The notes beneath the pieces were generated by a model. The model saw nothing but the letters and a program-made list of their open reading frames with translations. It was not told the DNA's origin and did not search any database. A program made the position numbers and the translations under genes. Positions 39,541 through 50,160 of a stretch of DNA of 64,000 bases are shown here, piece after piece. The DNA comes from Muraenolepis orangiensis (Eukaryota; Chordata; Actinopteri; Gadiformes; Muraenolepididae), in the NCBI GenBank assembly GCA_027704905.1, contig CM051002.1, positions 15,461,943 through 15,525,942 of the forward strand. The letters run 5' to 3'. How positions within the stretch are numbered: position 1 is the first letter of the stretch; every line of letters starts with the position of its first letter.

Positions 39541-39745
39541 AGGGGCTCTCGTCTTGCTGCACTACTGGCACTTTAAATGTTTTTGAAACATTTGTTTATT
39601 TTATTGTATATATCATTTATATGTTATGCTGTTGTTTTTAAGATTTATACTGTGGGAGGGAATGGGGAGTAAGCGTTCCTATGTACTTAATTCATCAATG
39701 CTTTGATAGATGGTGTCAAACACATCGTTGTACCGCTCCAGTTTC
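39541..39745 (+). mobile_element. Rex1/L2-like LINE 3' UTR
   Basis: It contains actggcactttaaatg, the tactgtgggagggaatgggg signature and a tattcatcaa end. It likely completes the LINE interrupted at 38705. 39710-39790 is the paralogue that matches the reconstructed flank of the hAT inversion. Confidence 0.6.
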
Positions 39746-40306
39746 TTTGTGAATATGCAGGGCAGCTCTTAAATGAGGCCAGGGTTTCCTGTACTATTTT
39801 GTCATAGACAAAGAGGATTATTTACTCACATGGTGGTGGAGTAGTGTCGAACTAAATGAAAAGGAAACACTGTTTTATCTTATTTTTATTCGACCACTGT
39901 CCTGTACACCTGCCCCTGCATTTTCCCGCCTGTGGGATCAATAAAGTTCTATCTTGTCTTATCTTAAGTAGTCTAAGGGGATAACAGAGGTTAACATGAG
40001 GTGTTACACAGGACGAGATAAGAGTTCCTTAAGGATACCCCAGGGAGAAGTCCCAACAGAAACACTCGCTGAGGAGCCACAGAGTCTTCTCTATATAACC
40101 TCCTCTACATTAACGTGTCTAAATAACGGCCACCAGCAGCGTTTCATTAGTTTGGTTTGGAACCGTTTGGAATCCTGCTCTCAGGAGTGAAACATCAGAA
40201 TGGTCATCGCCTCGGGAACCAGTGATGTCACGGAGGGGTCGGGTCCACAGGTGCCCTCGGTCTAGGTCCACATTTTGGCTATGTGGAGAATGGATCATAT
40301 GACCAG

Positions 40307-40308
<2 letters not shown>
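39746..40308. other. intergenic, no gene seen
   Basis: An aataaag-like word near 39940 in tgggatcaataaagttctat resembles yet another LINE tail. Nothing else is supported. Confidence 0.4.
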
Positions 40309-40310
<2 letters not shown>

Positions 40311-40397
<87 letters not shown>

Positions 40398-40500
40398 GTC
40401 TCTCGTTCTCTTGTTCTCTCTGTCTCTCTGTCTCTCTCTGATTCTCTCTCTCTCTTTCTCTGTCTCTCTCTGTCTATCTGTCTCTCTGTCTCTCTCTCTT
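40311..40500. repeat. (CT)n with variant tail
   Basis: Pure CT to about 40387, then ctctgt/ctctct variants. Confidence 0.95.
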
Positions 40501-40659
40501 TGTCACTTTCTCATCCATTCAGAGCAGCAGGAGATGTGTGTGCGTGTGTGTATAAGATATTGTGTGTGTGTGTACACATGAAAGAGTGTTAGACAGACAG
40601 TGTGGTGTGATTGACAGGGTAGATGTGACTGCAACTCAATACAAATGCTCACCACATAA

Positions 40660-42795
40660 AATGCAACGTAAGGTGTACTCCCCATTCCCACCAGCAGTAT
40701 GAATGTCCTACAACATACACTAGCCTACAGGCTTGTAATAAGAAAAAGAGTGCACATTTTGCAGTAAAGTGCATAAATAAGTGCCTAAAAAACAGGTATA
40801 ATATAACTTATAGATAGGTATGACATGTGTACAGAATTATAGGTATATATATATATACATATATATATATATACAAGGTAAGTATATAAGTATAAACAGG
40901 TAGTGAGCAGGGGTATGCAGTTGTATCAACAGGATACATATATATAAATGTATATACAGCAGGTAGTGAGCAGGGGTGTGTAGTTATATCAACAGTTAAA
41001 GATGAATCTATATGGTAAGTACAGTAAAAATGTACATGACTAAACAAAAAATATGCTATTGGTAGAGGTAGGGAGTTATGATACAGTGCAAGGCCGTTGA
41101 AGACATTGATGGTGAAAGGGTAATGTCAGCAGAGTTCAGAGTTCATATGTTGGGCAGCAGGGGGGGGGGGGCTGTGGTACAGAGTTAAGAGGGGGGGGGC
41201 TGTCATCGTGGTACAGAGTTCAGAGAGATGACAGCTGAGGGGAAGAAGTGTTCCTAAGCCTGCTTGACTTGGAACAAAGGTTCCTATAGCGCCTTGAGAG
41301 AGGTGTCTTTGACAATTTTTGGTGACTTCCTCAGACACCGTTTGTGGTGGGTAGTCTTTATTGCAGGGAGGGATAGTCCAACGATGCGTCTGCAGCACTT
41401 TCCGGTTGGAAACAGTGCAGTTGCCGTACCACACACTGTAATGCAGTTGGTGAGGATGCTTTCAATGGCATGCCGGTAAAAGTTCACCAGAATCTGAGGG
41501 GACAGGTAGGCTTTCCTCAGTCTCCTCAGAAAGAAGAGACGCTGTTGAGCCTTCTTTACCAGTGAGGCAGTATTGAGGGTCCAAAAGAGGTCCTCGGAGA
41601 TGTGAACACCCAGGAATTTGAAGCTTGAGACATGCTCAACCTTCGCCCCGTTGATGAGGAAGGGTGTCGTGTGCACCACCTCTCCACGATGAGCTCCGTG
41701 GTCTTCTTGGTGTTGAGGCCAGGTTGTTGTCAGTGCACCACGCCACCAGGTGCCGACCCTCCTCCCTGTAGGCTGCCTCATCGTTGTTTTTGATGAGGCC
41801 CACCACTGTTGTTTCATCTGCAAACTTGATGATGGTGTTTGTACCGGATGTACAGGAGTGCAGTCGTGGGTGAAGAGGGAGTAGAGAAGACGGCTCAGCA
41901 CACAGCCCTGCAGGACGCTGGTGATCAGGGTGAGGGTGGAGGAGGTGAGATTAGCTAATCTGACAGACAACAAGTTTGGAGATAAATTCGGAGGGGAGGA
42001 TGGTTATTAATGCTGAGCTGAAGTCGATGAACAGCATTCTCATGTGTGTGTTGCTCTCATCCAGGTGGGAGAGAGCTGAGTGGGCTGAGGAGATGGCGTC
42101 CTCCATGCTTTTGTTCTCACGGTAGGAAAATTGGTGTTTATCCAGTGAGGGTGAGAGGCCAGATTTGAGGTGAGCCAGGACCAACCTCTCGAAGCACTTC
42201 ATGATGATGGGGGTGAGTGCAACAGGGCGGAAGTCGCTGAGGCTCGCTGCAGAGGAGTGTTTTGGCACTGGCACAATGGAGGTGGTTTTAAAGCACGCTG
42301 GGACTGCCTAAGCTAATGACATGTTGAAAATGTCAGTAAGGACCTCAGTCAGCTGCTCAGCGCAGTTCCTGAGCACGTGACCGGGGAAGCCATCAGGACC
42401 TTATGCGCGTTTGTTTTGCTCAGTGCCGCACACACGTCTGTGGGGGAGAGGGTGAGGGGTTTGTGGTCAGCGGGGAGAGTAGCCCTGGTGGGCAGTTTGT
42501 GGTTGTCACGTTCGAAGCAGGCATAACAATTATTGAGTCCATAATGGCCTGGATGCCCTGCCACATGCTTTGGGGATCAGAGTTGTTGAAGTGGTCTTCA
42601 ACCCTAAGCTTTTGGTTGAGTTTGGCCAGCTTGATGCCCTTGTTCAGGTTAGCCCTGGCTAAACAGTTGGCCTGTGCATCGCCCGACCTAAATGCAGCAT
42701 CACGTGCCTTTAGGAGTAGGCGGACCTCTCTGTTCATCCAAAGCTTCTGGTTGGGGAATGTTGTGATCTGTTTGAGGGTGGTGACAGTTTTTATT
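40660..42795 (-). pseudogene. Rex1/L2-like LINE, antisense
   Basis: On the minus strand, from 42795 down: F-P-N-Q-K-L-W-M-N, A-R-D-A-A-F-R-S-G, M-W-Q-G-I-Q-A-I, F-R-P-V-A-L-T-P-I-I-M-K-C, F-I-D-F-S-S-A, Q-G-C-V-L-S, S-F-K-F-L-G-V-H-I-S-E-D-L, and A-T-A-L-F-P with I-V-G-L-S-L-P. It is spread over at least four frames (42795-42420, 42564-42349, 42274-41951, 41973-41284). The 3' UTR signature (reverse complement of gggaatggggagt) lies near 40680. Stops and indels make it non-functional. Confidence 0.85.
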
Positions 42796-43606
42796 GTGTT
42801 GCCGAGGACGTTAGTGCACAGGACTTTCGTTGTTGTTCTGTTCCCTTCCCCTAGTAATTCAGTTGGTTTTGTTGACGTTGGTCCATGTCCTATAAACGTC
42901 CCGTTTTGACTTCTCCACAGGCCAGCATCGACCGCTAGTCCCTGCAAACTGGCGCCCATTGGTCCTGGCCAGTTATTGGTTGAAGAGCCTCTGCTGCACC
43001 AGGGGTAGGAACACGGGCATGGGGAACACCTGGTGATGTCCTTAGGTGGACGGTCTGGGGGCGTTGCACCCGGAGTGAATCCCCAGGAGAATCGAGTAGC
43101 GTACTCATGCAGGAACCAAAACCAAAACAATAGCAGAGGTAACAGACGCGGCACACATGAATATAGTAGTAAAAATAAATATGCAGGACCCCGTAACAGA
43201 AGGTTTGATCATGTGAATGTCGACCTTGTAGGTCCACTCCGCCCCTCTCACGGCTTCACCTACCTCTTCACGATGGTGGACAGGACGACCTGCTGGCACG
43301 AGGCCGTTCCCCTCTCCTTGGCAGCTTCTTCCAATGTGGCCCGCGCATTCATCAGCAGGTGGGTTGTGTGGGTTTGACTAGGAGTGAATTCTGGGGGGGC
43401 TTGTGTGGTGGAGTGACATAATTCACCCACGGAACTATTGGTGGGGTATTGTGTTGCCGGAGACTTTAGTGCACAGGACTTCCGTTGTTGTTCTGTTCCC
43501 TTCTGCTAGTAATTCAGTTGGTTTTGTTGACGTTGTTCCATGTCCAATAAACGTCCCGTTTGGACTTTGAATACACCGCCTCCGACTCCTGTCTCTTGGC
43601 ACTACA
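42796..43606 (+). mobile_element. gypsy element remnant with integrase fragment
   Basis: The 3' LTR is about 43404-43606 (tgtggtggagtg ... cactaca), preceded by a G-rich PPT. A truncated 5' LTR piece (42796-42910) repeats its middle (agtgcacaggacttYcgttg, gttttgttgacgttg). Nearly 500 bp lie between them. The antisense LINE adjoins at 42795. Confidence 0.75.
43195..43377 (+). pseudogene. gypsy integrase core fragment
   Basis: It reads R-F-D-H-V-N-V-D-L-V-G-P-L and M-V-D-R-T-T-C-W-H-E-A, then A-R-A-F-I-S-R-W-V, and stops after V-V-W-V at 43377. V-N-V-D-L is the first catalytic Asp region of retroelement integrases. The later D and E are missing. It is a short internal remnant of pol. Confidence 0.8.
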
Positions 43607-43618
43607 ATATATATGTAT

Positions 43619-44141
43619 TGTGGTGGAAAGGGGCGTGGCTAAGTGCTGCACTGGTAACGGGGAAGCAGGAGCGGCAAACTCACGGGGTAACTTATATGTT
43701 CGGACGGTTCCTTTGTTTCTGGGCCCTTGACAGTGAAAGCGGACGGAGTACGTGTGGAGGAGGAGGAGACGCCGTCTGAGTCCCTCTTGCGTATCTGTGC
43801 TGCATTGTTGCGTATTATTTAAACGTGTTTATTTTGAGTGCATGTGGGTTGGGGCTGGGTCCGCAGGAATAAAAAAGGACTCTGTCCAGAAAACTCTCCT
43901 GAGCTTGGTGTCTTCTGATTCCCTGTGGCAGCGTTGCCTGCTACACGTGGCGCCTGAACAGGGACCTGAAGACACCATGGAACGCGAGGGAGAGTCTTCC
44001 CTTAGGACAAGCACTCCGCTGGAACCTTCAAAACATATAAGTTAGCATAATCACTTACATTACAAACAGGTGCGTCAACCCCGTGAGTTCGCCGCTCCCG
44101 CTTCGCCATTACCAGCACTGCGCTAAGCCCTTTCCACCACA
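43619..44141 (+). mobile_element. retrovirus-like LTR + Lys-type primer site + inverted LTR end
   Basis: The LTR spans 43619-43945 (tgtggtgg ... gctaca), with aataaaaaagg near 43868. A primer-binding site follows at 43948. Roughly 85 bp of leader comes next. Then at 44031-44141 comes the reverse complement of the first about 110 bp of the LTR, ending ccaccaca. No gag, pol or env is present, so this is a coding-free relic. It could be an old endogenous retrovirus or another LTR retroelement. Confidence 0.7.
43948..43965 (+). other. primer-binding site, tRNA-Lys type
   Basis: tggcgcctgaacagggac starts two bases after the LTR end. It differs at one position from the well-known site complementary to tRNA-Lys3. 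Confidence 0.8.
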
Positions 44142-44152
44142 CACAAACAAAC

Positions 44153-44154
<2 letters not shown>

Positions 44155-44209
<55 letters not shown>
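44155..44209. repeat. (TA)n microsatellite
   Basis: TA run with one tac interruption. Confidence 0.9.
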
Positions 44210-44212
<3 letters not shown>

Positions 44213-45265
44213 GTCTCTGTCAGGAAACAAAACACTGCCTACAGTTACCACAAAATGCTGCAGCTCGGCTCTCCAACGACCCAACCAACACAATTGTGTA
44301 CCACTTGATAGGCCTCAGGGCGGGCCGATGTTGTAACGTAAGTGCCTAGGACTGTGTGACAAAGACCAAAACAAACAAAACTGACCTTGCCCTCCTCTTC
44401 TCGCGGGCCATGTTTCATCTCATGCTTTTTATGGAAATGGAAGAAACGCCCCCACCCACCACCCCCCTGCACACAGACCTTGATCTCAACAAGCGGTCAA
44501 AGGTCTGTGTAGACCATAGCCCCTCATGGAGCATGAGAAGCAGACACCTCCGGGGGTTTGGTTAAAGGGGACCATTAGTCCACCTCCAAGATTGCCAATG
44601 GTCTAACAACCCGGCAAACAGAGTTGATGACTAGGAAAGGCGGTTACCAATATGTTTGATGATCACCAAGACCTTTAAAGACCTTTAAACCTTTAAAGTC
44701 AAGTCACTATATCATCGTTGCATTGCATGCAAGTCAGTAGGCTAGGCTCAACGGTCATGTCATTTAAACCCATAACAGATCTTGACGGGCCACCTGGCCC
44801 CCTGGGCGTCCTGGAGGATTCACAGATCACCTGTAGTTCTAGGACAGCTTTTGGGTCGAATTTGGCAGCAATTTTGCATTGAATTGAATTGATTGAATTG
44901 GTGAATGAATAAATAACAAAATAATTGCCATGTTCTTGTCAGATTTATGCTGTGAGCAAAAATGTATACAAAATAAAAAATATATGAAATATATATTATA
45001 TACAGTATGTAAATATATATAAAAATATTTAATTGTTTTTGCGAAGAAAAATAAATGACACCCAAATTTCACCATATCCTCACATACCTTGTTGGCACTT
45101 AGAATGTGTATGCCTGTCCTCATGGAAACACTGGCCCCTTCATCCCCCAGGGACATGTATTAAAGTGAGGGGATAATTTACTCTAAAATGATTTAAAAAA
45201 AATAATAATTAAAAAAAATAATAAATAAAAAATCTAGAAAATTATTTTAGAAAGAATATTGAAAA
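44210..45265. other. intergenic, no gene seen
   Basis: AT-rich, with acctttaaa repeats near 44675. No domain-bearing ORF. Confidence 0.4.
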
Positions 45266-45311
45266 TGCGCACTTGCATACTTCTCATACATCTCTGTCTT
45301 TCTCTCTCTCA

Positions 45312-45759
45312 TGCCCAGCACACTAACCTGTAAACAGCAACAACCCCCACAGCACCACAACACCCACGTGAGAATGCTGTTCATCGACTTCAGCTCAGCA
45401 TTTAACACCATCATCCCCTCCAAACTCATCTTCAAACTTGGTGACCTCATGAAAACCAAGAATCTTGAAATTAACCCCTCTGTTTGTAACTGGTTATTAG
45501 ACTTCCTAACCAACAGACCCCAGTCAGTCATATTAGCCAATCTCACCTCCTCCACCCTCACCCTGAACACCGGCGATACCCAGGGCTGTGTCCTGAGCCT
45601 TCTCCTCTACTCTCTCTTCACCCATGACTGCACTCCTGTACATGGTACAAACACCATCATCAAGTTTTCAGACGACACAACGGTGGTGGGCCTCATCAAA
45701 AACAACGATGAGGCAGCCTACAGAGAGGAGGTCCAGCACCTGGTGGCGTGGTGCGCTGA
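45312..45759 (+). pseudogene. Rex1/L2-like LINE, RT piece left of a gypsy insertion
   Basis: It reads M-L-F-I-D-F-S-S-A-F-N-T-I-I-P, C-N-W-L-L-D-F-L-T-N-R-P-Q, G-C-V-L-S-L-L-L-Y, F-S-D-D-T-T-V-V-G (catalytic D-D kept, F-S for Y/F-A) and ends at W-C-A-D. Frame and wording continue at 52758. The 5' end is missing. Confidence 0.85.
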
Positions 45760-46097
45760 TGTAGAGGGTTCAGAAAATGCCTCTATTTAAAGTTTCGCAG
45801 TAAAACATACACCCCCCATTCTTTAAGATGATCAGAACTACTCTAATAGATTATCAGAACTACCCACATCTTATTAGACTTCCAAGTCAGTAGATGCCGC
45901 TCCTGCGCTCCTGTGAACCATAGAGGAAACACTAGTCTTGGCCCTACCATGCGCAGCTCAGTAATAAACCGCTGCCGGCTGAGCAAGGCATGAGAATGTA
46001 ACGTGTCTTTTTCTTCATGTTTCACAGATCCACAGTGCACCATGCCTGTGTATCACTTGGACCGACCCAGACTCCCCTAGGTCTGAGGCCGGTAACA
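45760..46097 (+). repeat. 5' LTR of the gypsy element
   Basis: Starts tgtagaggg and ends ggtaaca. A TATA-like ctatttaaag near 45782 and an AATAAA near 45962 are the promoter and poly(A) candidates. Confidence 0.95.
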
Positions 46098-46099
46098 AT

Positions 46100-46117
46100 T
46101 GGGGGCTCGTCCGGGAT
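46100..46117 (+). other. primer-binding site, tRNA-Pro type
   Basis: tgggggctcgtccgggat starts two bases after the LTR. It is identical to the classical tRNA-Pro site of murine-leukaemia-type retroviruses and is also used by some gypsy elements. Confidence 0.9.
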
Positions 46118-46233
46118 CAGCGCCACCTAGCTGGGAAAGTGGGAACTGCCACGGAGAGAACCTGTGCCTAAAGCTTCAGGGAAGGCTGCATTGCTGTGCG
46201 TCATCCAGAGAGTAGAGGACACAGGGGCTAAAG

Positions 46234-47738
46234 ATGGCTACCACAACCCCACGACGGATGCTGATCTTCAAGATCCAAAAGAGACTCGTAACTTTAAGTA
46301 CCACTCAGTTACTGGCTGTTGCCAGTGCGGTTGATGAAAACAGAGACACTGAGGACCTTGCGGTCCTGAGTGAACCAGAACTATTTGATTTGATTGACCA
46401 TTATCTAAGAAGTGAGAAGTTGAAAGGCATGGAGGATGAAGGCATGTCTCAAATCCTTCACCTCGACGACATGTTAGATGAGATGTTAAGACCCCCGGAT
46501 AGAGGAGATGCTGTGGGAGGAGCTGGCGTTGAAGGAGCTGACGACGGAGGAGTAGTCGATGCTGCACCCCTCCAGGTGGAAGATACAGCGACTCGTCAAC
46601 AGACCAGTTCAACTACAGCGACCATGGACAGTCAACTGCTGTACCCAACCAGGGAAAGAGACATTCACACACCACAACCGACCATGGACAGGGACAATAA
46701 CGCACCAGCCAGGAACCTCGCCACTACATCACCAGCCAGATCCATCATCAACAGTGCAGGTGGTGCCCCTCCTGGCCGTGCCAGTCCGTCCTCCAGTATG
46801 GGTGAGCAGGTGGTGAGATTTACTGATGTAGCTGCTCTGTTTCCACGCAGAGAGTTTAAACTTTATGGTGGTCAGATTTCTGACACAGGGTCTGATATGT
46901 CATACAGTAGCCGTCAGAGGTTATCCGCACTGTGCTCAAGATAACTAAACCTGGTACATTCAGGGAGATGTTAACCAACAAAGATGACCTTACTATGAGT
47001 GAGTTAAAACGCTTTCTCCGCACCCATATTAGAGACAAAAACAGCACTGAGCTCTTTCAGGAGCTTAGTACTGCCAGACAGCAAGACAAAGAGGGCCCAC
47101 AGCTATTTTTGTACAGAATCATGGGTCTAAAACAGAGAGTTGTTTTTGAGTCACAACAGCCAGGTGCAGATTTTTGTTATGACAGAAAGCTTGTTCAAGG
47201 TACATTCCTTCACACACTCTACCAAGGGTTAAATGAGAAAAATAACCATGTCAGATGTGATCTCAAACCTTTCCTCACAGACTGAATGATCTTAGAACAG
47301 ATCACTAAGTCCACAAGTGAGGAGGCAGATAGGTTGAGACGCCTTGGTACAGTTACTAAAACCCGACCAGTGACTGTAAGTGCAGCTCAGACTGAGCAGA
47401 CTGACCAGATTGAACAGACCAAAGTTGACTCTGAATTACAGTCTAACCGTGCTGCTATTCTAGAGCTGACTGCACAAGTGGCTTCACTGACCAAACACTT
47501 TGCCCAGGGGGTCAAACCCACAGAACCTGTGACTCCTGTAAGCCCTGGTCCACCCTCCAACCGACCCTCAATTAGACCCCAGACATCAACGAATGAGACC
47601 AGGGGCAGATGTCATGACTGTGTGCAAAGGAACATTAAGAGCTGCCCTCACTGTTTCATTTGTGGTCAGGAAGGACATAGAGCAGTTGGCTGTCTGAAAA
47701 GAAAGGCTTCGGGAAACGAGAGGAGGTCACTGGAGTGA
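46234..47738 (+). pseudogene. gypsy gag
   Basis: The start ATG (46234) opens a frame to about 46930. Then the frame changes, apparently by a deletion after D-M-S-Y-S-S, to the one carrying V-I-R-T-V-L-K-I and R-E-M-L. A TGA interrupts that frame at 47283-47285. It continues to the natural gag stop at 47736-47738. The capsid-like part spans 46930-47280. A single CCHC zinc knuckle (C-F-I-C-x4-H-x4-C) is encoded at about 47660-47700, suited to binding genomic RNA. Gag would form the intracellular particle. The N-terminal 200 residues are Asp/Glu-, Thr- and Pro-rich. Confidence 0.85.
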
Positions 47739-47771
47739 GGCTGCCAGTGACTGTTGCCAGTAACAAGCCTC
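47711..47771 (+). promoter_or_regulatory. -1 ribosomal frameshift signal (slippery site + pseudoknot)
   Basis: The heptamer G_GGA_AAC (47711-47717) is in the gag frame, 18 nt before the gag stop. After an 8-nt spacer, stem 1 pairs 47726-47733 with 47744-47751 (gtcactgg/ccagtgac, 8 bp). Its loop segment 47737-47742 (gaggct) pairs with 47766-47771 (agcctc, 6 bp), forming an H-type pseudoknot. Loop 1 is 3 nt and loop 2 is 14 nt. The -1 frame runs open from the slip site into protease. All parts and spacings fit known retroviral frameshift signals. Function is inferred. Confidence 0.8.
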
Positions 47772-48517
47772 CAGTACAGGTTAACTCAGTTAAAACAGTA
47801 AACCCCGTAAAACAAACTACACAGTGCCAGTCAACACCCAGAAAACGTGGAGCACAACTAATTGGCAAGCGATGTATGGTCTCATGTGCAATTAATGGGG
47901 TCCCACTCCAAATGCTGCTCGACTCAGGGGCCCAGGTGACCATGGTGGGGAGGGCGTGGGTAGAGAAAGCGTTGCCCAGTGTCAAAATCCAGCCACTCTC
48001 ATCCCTGTTCCCCGATCAAGCCCTTGCAATATCTGCAGCAAATGGTACAGTGGTTCCCTTTGATGGATGGGCTTATGTTGATTTACAGATACGCAGTGAG
48101 AGCCATGGACATGCTGACATACAAGTGCCCATATTAATCAGTCAGAGCTGTGTTAACTGTCCCATTTTAGGTAGCAATGTCATTGCAGAGATGATCAAAG
48201 AGAACAAAGAACAGGTGGATATTACAGCCATACTGAAGGAAGCCATGAGTGTCAGCGAAAGCACAGTGGAAACCCTGATTTCTGTTCTCCAGATACTGGC
48301 TCCTGATGAAACGCCTCCCCAGTGCACTGTACGGGTTGGAAAGAAAGGACTAACTATCCTCGCTGGCCAAATCTGTGAGGTGAAGTGCAGAGTCAGAGCA
48401 TGGCCCCAGGGCAGAACAATGTTATTTGAGCCCAGCCCAGAAAACAACTGTCCTGAGGGTTTAGACCCCTTTCCCTCTTTAGTAGATGTCCCCAGTGGCT
48501 CATCAAAAATTGCCTAA
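47717..48517 (+). pseudogene. gypsy protease and pol N-terminus
   Basis: Reached from gag by a -1 shift. The aspartic protease motif L-L-D-S-G-A-Q-V-T-M-V lies at about 47913-47945. The flap-side I-S-A-A-N-G-T-V and the closing hydrophobic-hydrophobic-G motif, P-I-L-G-S-N (about 48160-48180), follow. Family role: cleavage of Gag and Gag-Pol. A TAA at 48515 cuts it in frame. The same frame then continues readable (Y-L-S-Q-R-T, L-G-T-L-E-E-I) to about 48830, so this stop is a mutation. Confidence 0.85.
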
Positions 48518-48830
48518 ATCCCTATTCAGAATTTCACTAAACATGACATCTATCTGTCACAGAGAACCATTCTGGGCACACTTGAGGAAATTACTGAGGC
48601 CAAACCCATTAACCATTCCCCCAACAACCCAAAGCCCATAAACCGTCCCACTGCTCAAACCTGCTCCGCTCTGACTCGAGATAAATGGCATCCACCTGTC
48701 GAATTGTCACACCTCGAAGAGGAGGAACAAGAGATAGCCGGAGACATGTTATACGACGAATCTGATGTCTTTGCCAAGGATTACGCTGACATAGGTTGCA
48801 TCCCAAACCGGCAACTCAAGATTCAGCTAA

Positions 48831-49778
48831 ATGATGACACCAGTCCAAAAGCGCTATAATGCAATTCCAAAACCCCTGTACAGAGAGGTAAAAGAGTATG
48901 TGCAGAACCTGCTTGACCATGGCTGGATAAGAAAGTCCACTTCACCGTACTCATCCCCCGTGGTCTGTGTCCGAAAAAAAGATAAGAGCTTGCGTCTATG
49001 CGTTGACTTTAGGGAGTTAAACCGCAAAACTATCCCAGACCGTCATCCGCTCCCACGCATTCAAGACCTGCTGGATAACCTGGGGGGCTACTCCTGGTTC
49101 TCACTACTCGACCAAGGCAGCGCTTACCACCAGGGCTTTGTCGATGAGAGTTCCAGGCACCTGACCGCTTTTAGTACCCCTTGGGGATTGTATGAGTGGC
49201 TTCGCCTCCCCTTTGGCCTTACCAACGCCCCAGCGGCCTTTCAAAGATGTATGGAGGGCGTCTTTGATGGCATGAGGGACGAGTGCTGCTCGCCTTATCT
49301 GGATGACGTGCTCTGTTTTTCCAAATCATTCCATGACCACGTGGAGGACCTGAGGCAGGTGCTCCGTCGCCTGCGGGAGCATGGCATCAAGTTACGTGCA
49401 AAGAAATGCGAGCTGTTTAGACGACAAGTGAGATACATAGGGCGCCTAGTGACAAGTGAAGGTGTCCAGATAGACCCTAAAGACCTGGAAGCAGTGTTGC
49501 AGCTAAAAGAGAGGGAGCCAAAGAATGTGGGGGAAGTCATGGGTCTATTAGGCTTCTTAGGCTATTATAGATCCTTCATACAGGACTTCTCCAGGATTGC
49601 ACGGCCACTGTTTAAGCTAGCAGAGGGTTCCAGTCAGCCCAACCAGAGGCCCGTTAAAGATAACAACGCTGCACCCAAAACAAATGTCACAAAGTCTGGC
49701 CAGCTCCCCTCTAAGACACCTGTTCATTGGACCCCCGAACACAGTGCTGTTGTCTCTCGCCTTGTAGACATGTTTTAG
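48831..49778 (+). pseudogene. gypsy reverse transcriptase
   Basis: One 315-codon open stretch covers the RT: W-I-R-K-S-T-S-P-Y-S-S-P-V-V-C-V-R-K-K-D, L-C-V-D-F-R-E-L-N, F-S-L-L-D-Q-G-S-A-Y-H-Q (catalytic Asp in L-L-D), L-P-F-G-L-T-N-A-P-A-A-F-Q and Y-L-D-D-V-L. The thumb and connection follow with L-G-F-L-G-Y-Y-R-S-F-I. All three catalytic Asps are present. It is joined to the protease by a frame change near 48830 and lost at a frame change near 49775 just before RNase H. Confidence 0.92.
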
Positions 49779-50160
49779 CCTACCCAGATTTTAATTTGCC
49801 TTTTGTGTTAAATACTGACGCATCCAACGAAGGTCTGGGGGCTGTGCTCTATCAGCAGCAGGGGGGTAAACTCGCTTATTGATCCAGAACACTCACGCCC
49901 ACAAAAAATTACCATCTCCATTCTGGCAAGCTCGAGTTTCTGGCATTGAAGTGGGCCATCTGTGATAAGTTCCGGGATTATCTCTACTATGCACCCACAG
50001 TCACGGTGACAATAACCCCCTTACTTATGTTTTAAGCACAGCCAAACTCAACGCTGTCGGACATCGGTGGGTGGGTGAGTTGGCGGATTTCCACTTCACC
50101 ATAAAATACAGGCCAGGCAAGGCGAATGCTGACGCCGACACACTGTCACGGTATCCAGTA
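49779..50160 (+). pseudogene. gypsy RNase H, broken
   Basis: After a frame change it reads L-N-T-D-A-S-N-E-G-L-G-A-V-L (first catalytic Asp), a TGA near 49880, then K-L-E-F-L-A-L-K-W-A (catalytic Glu). A small deletion near 50010 precedes D-N-N-P-L-T-Y-V-L. It closes with Y-R-P-G-K-A-N-A-D-A-D-T-L-S-R at 50110-50155 in a third frame. Confidence 0.85.
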
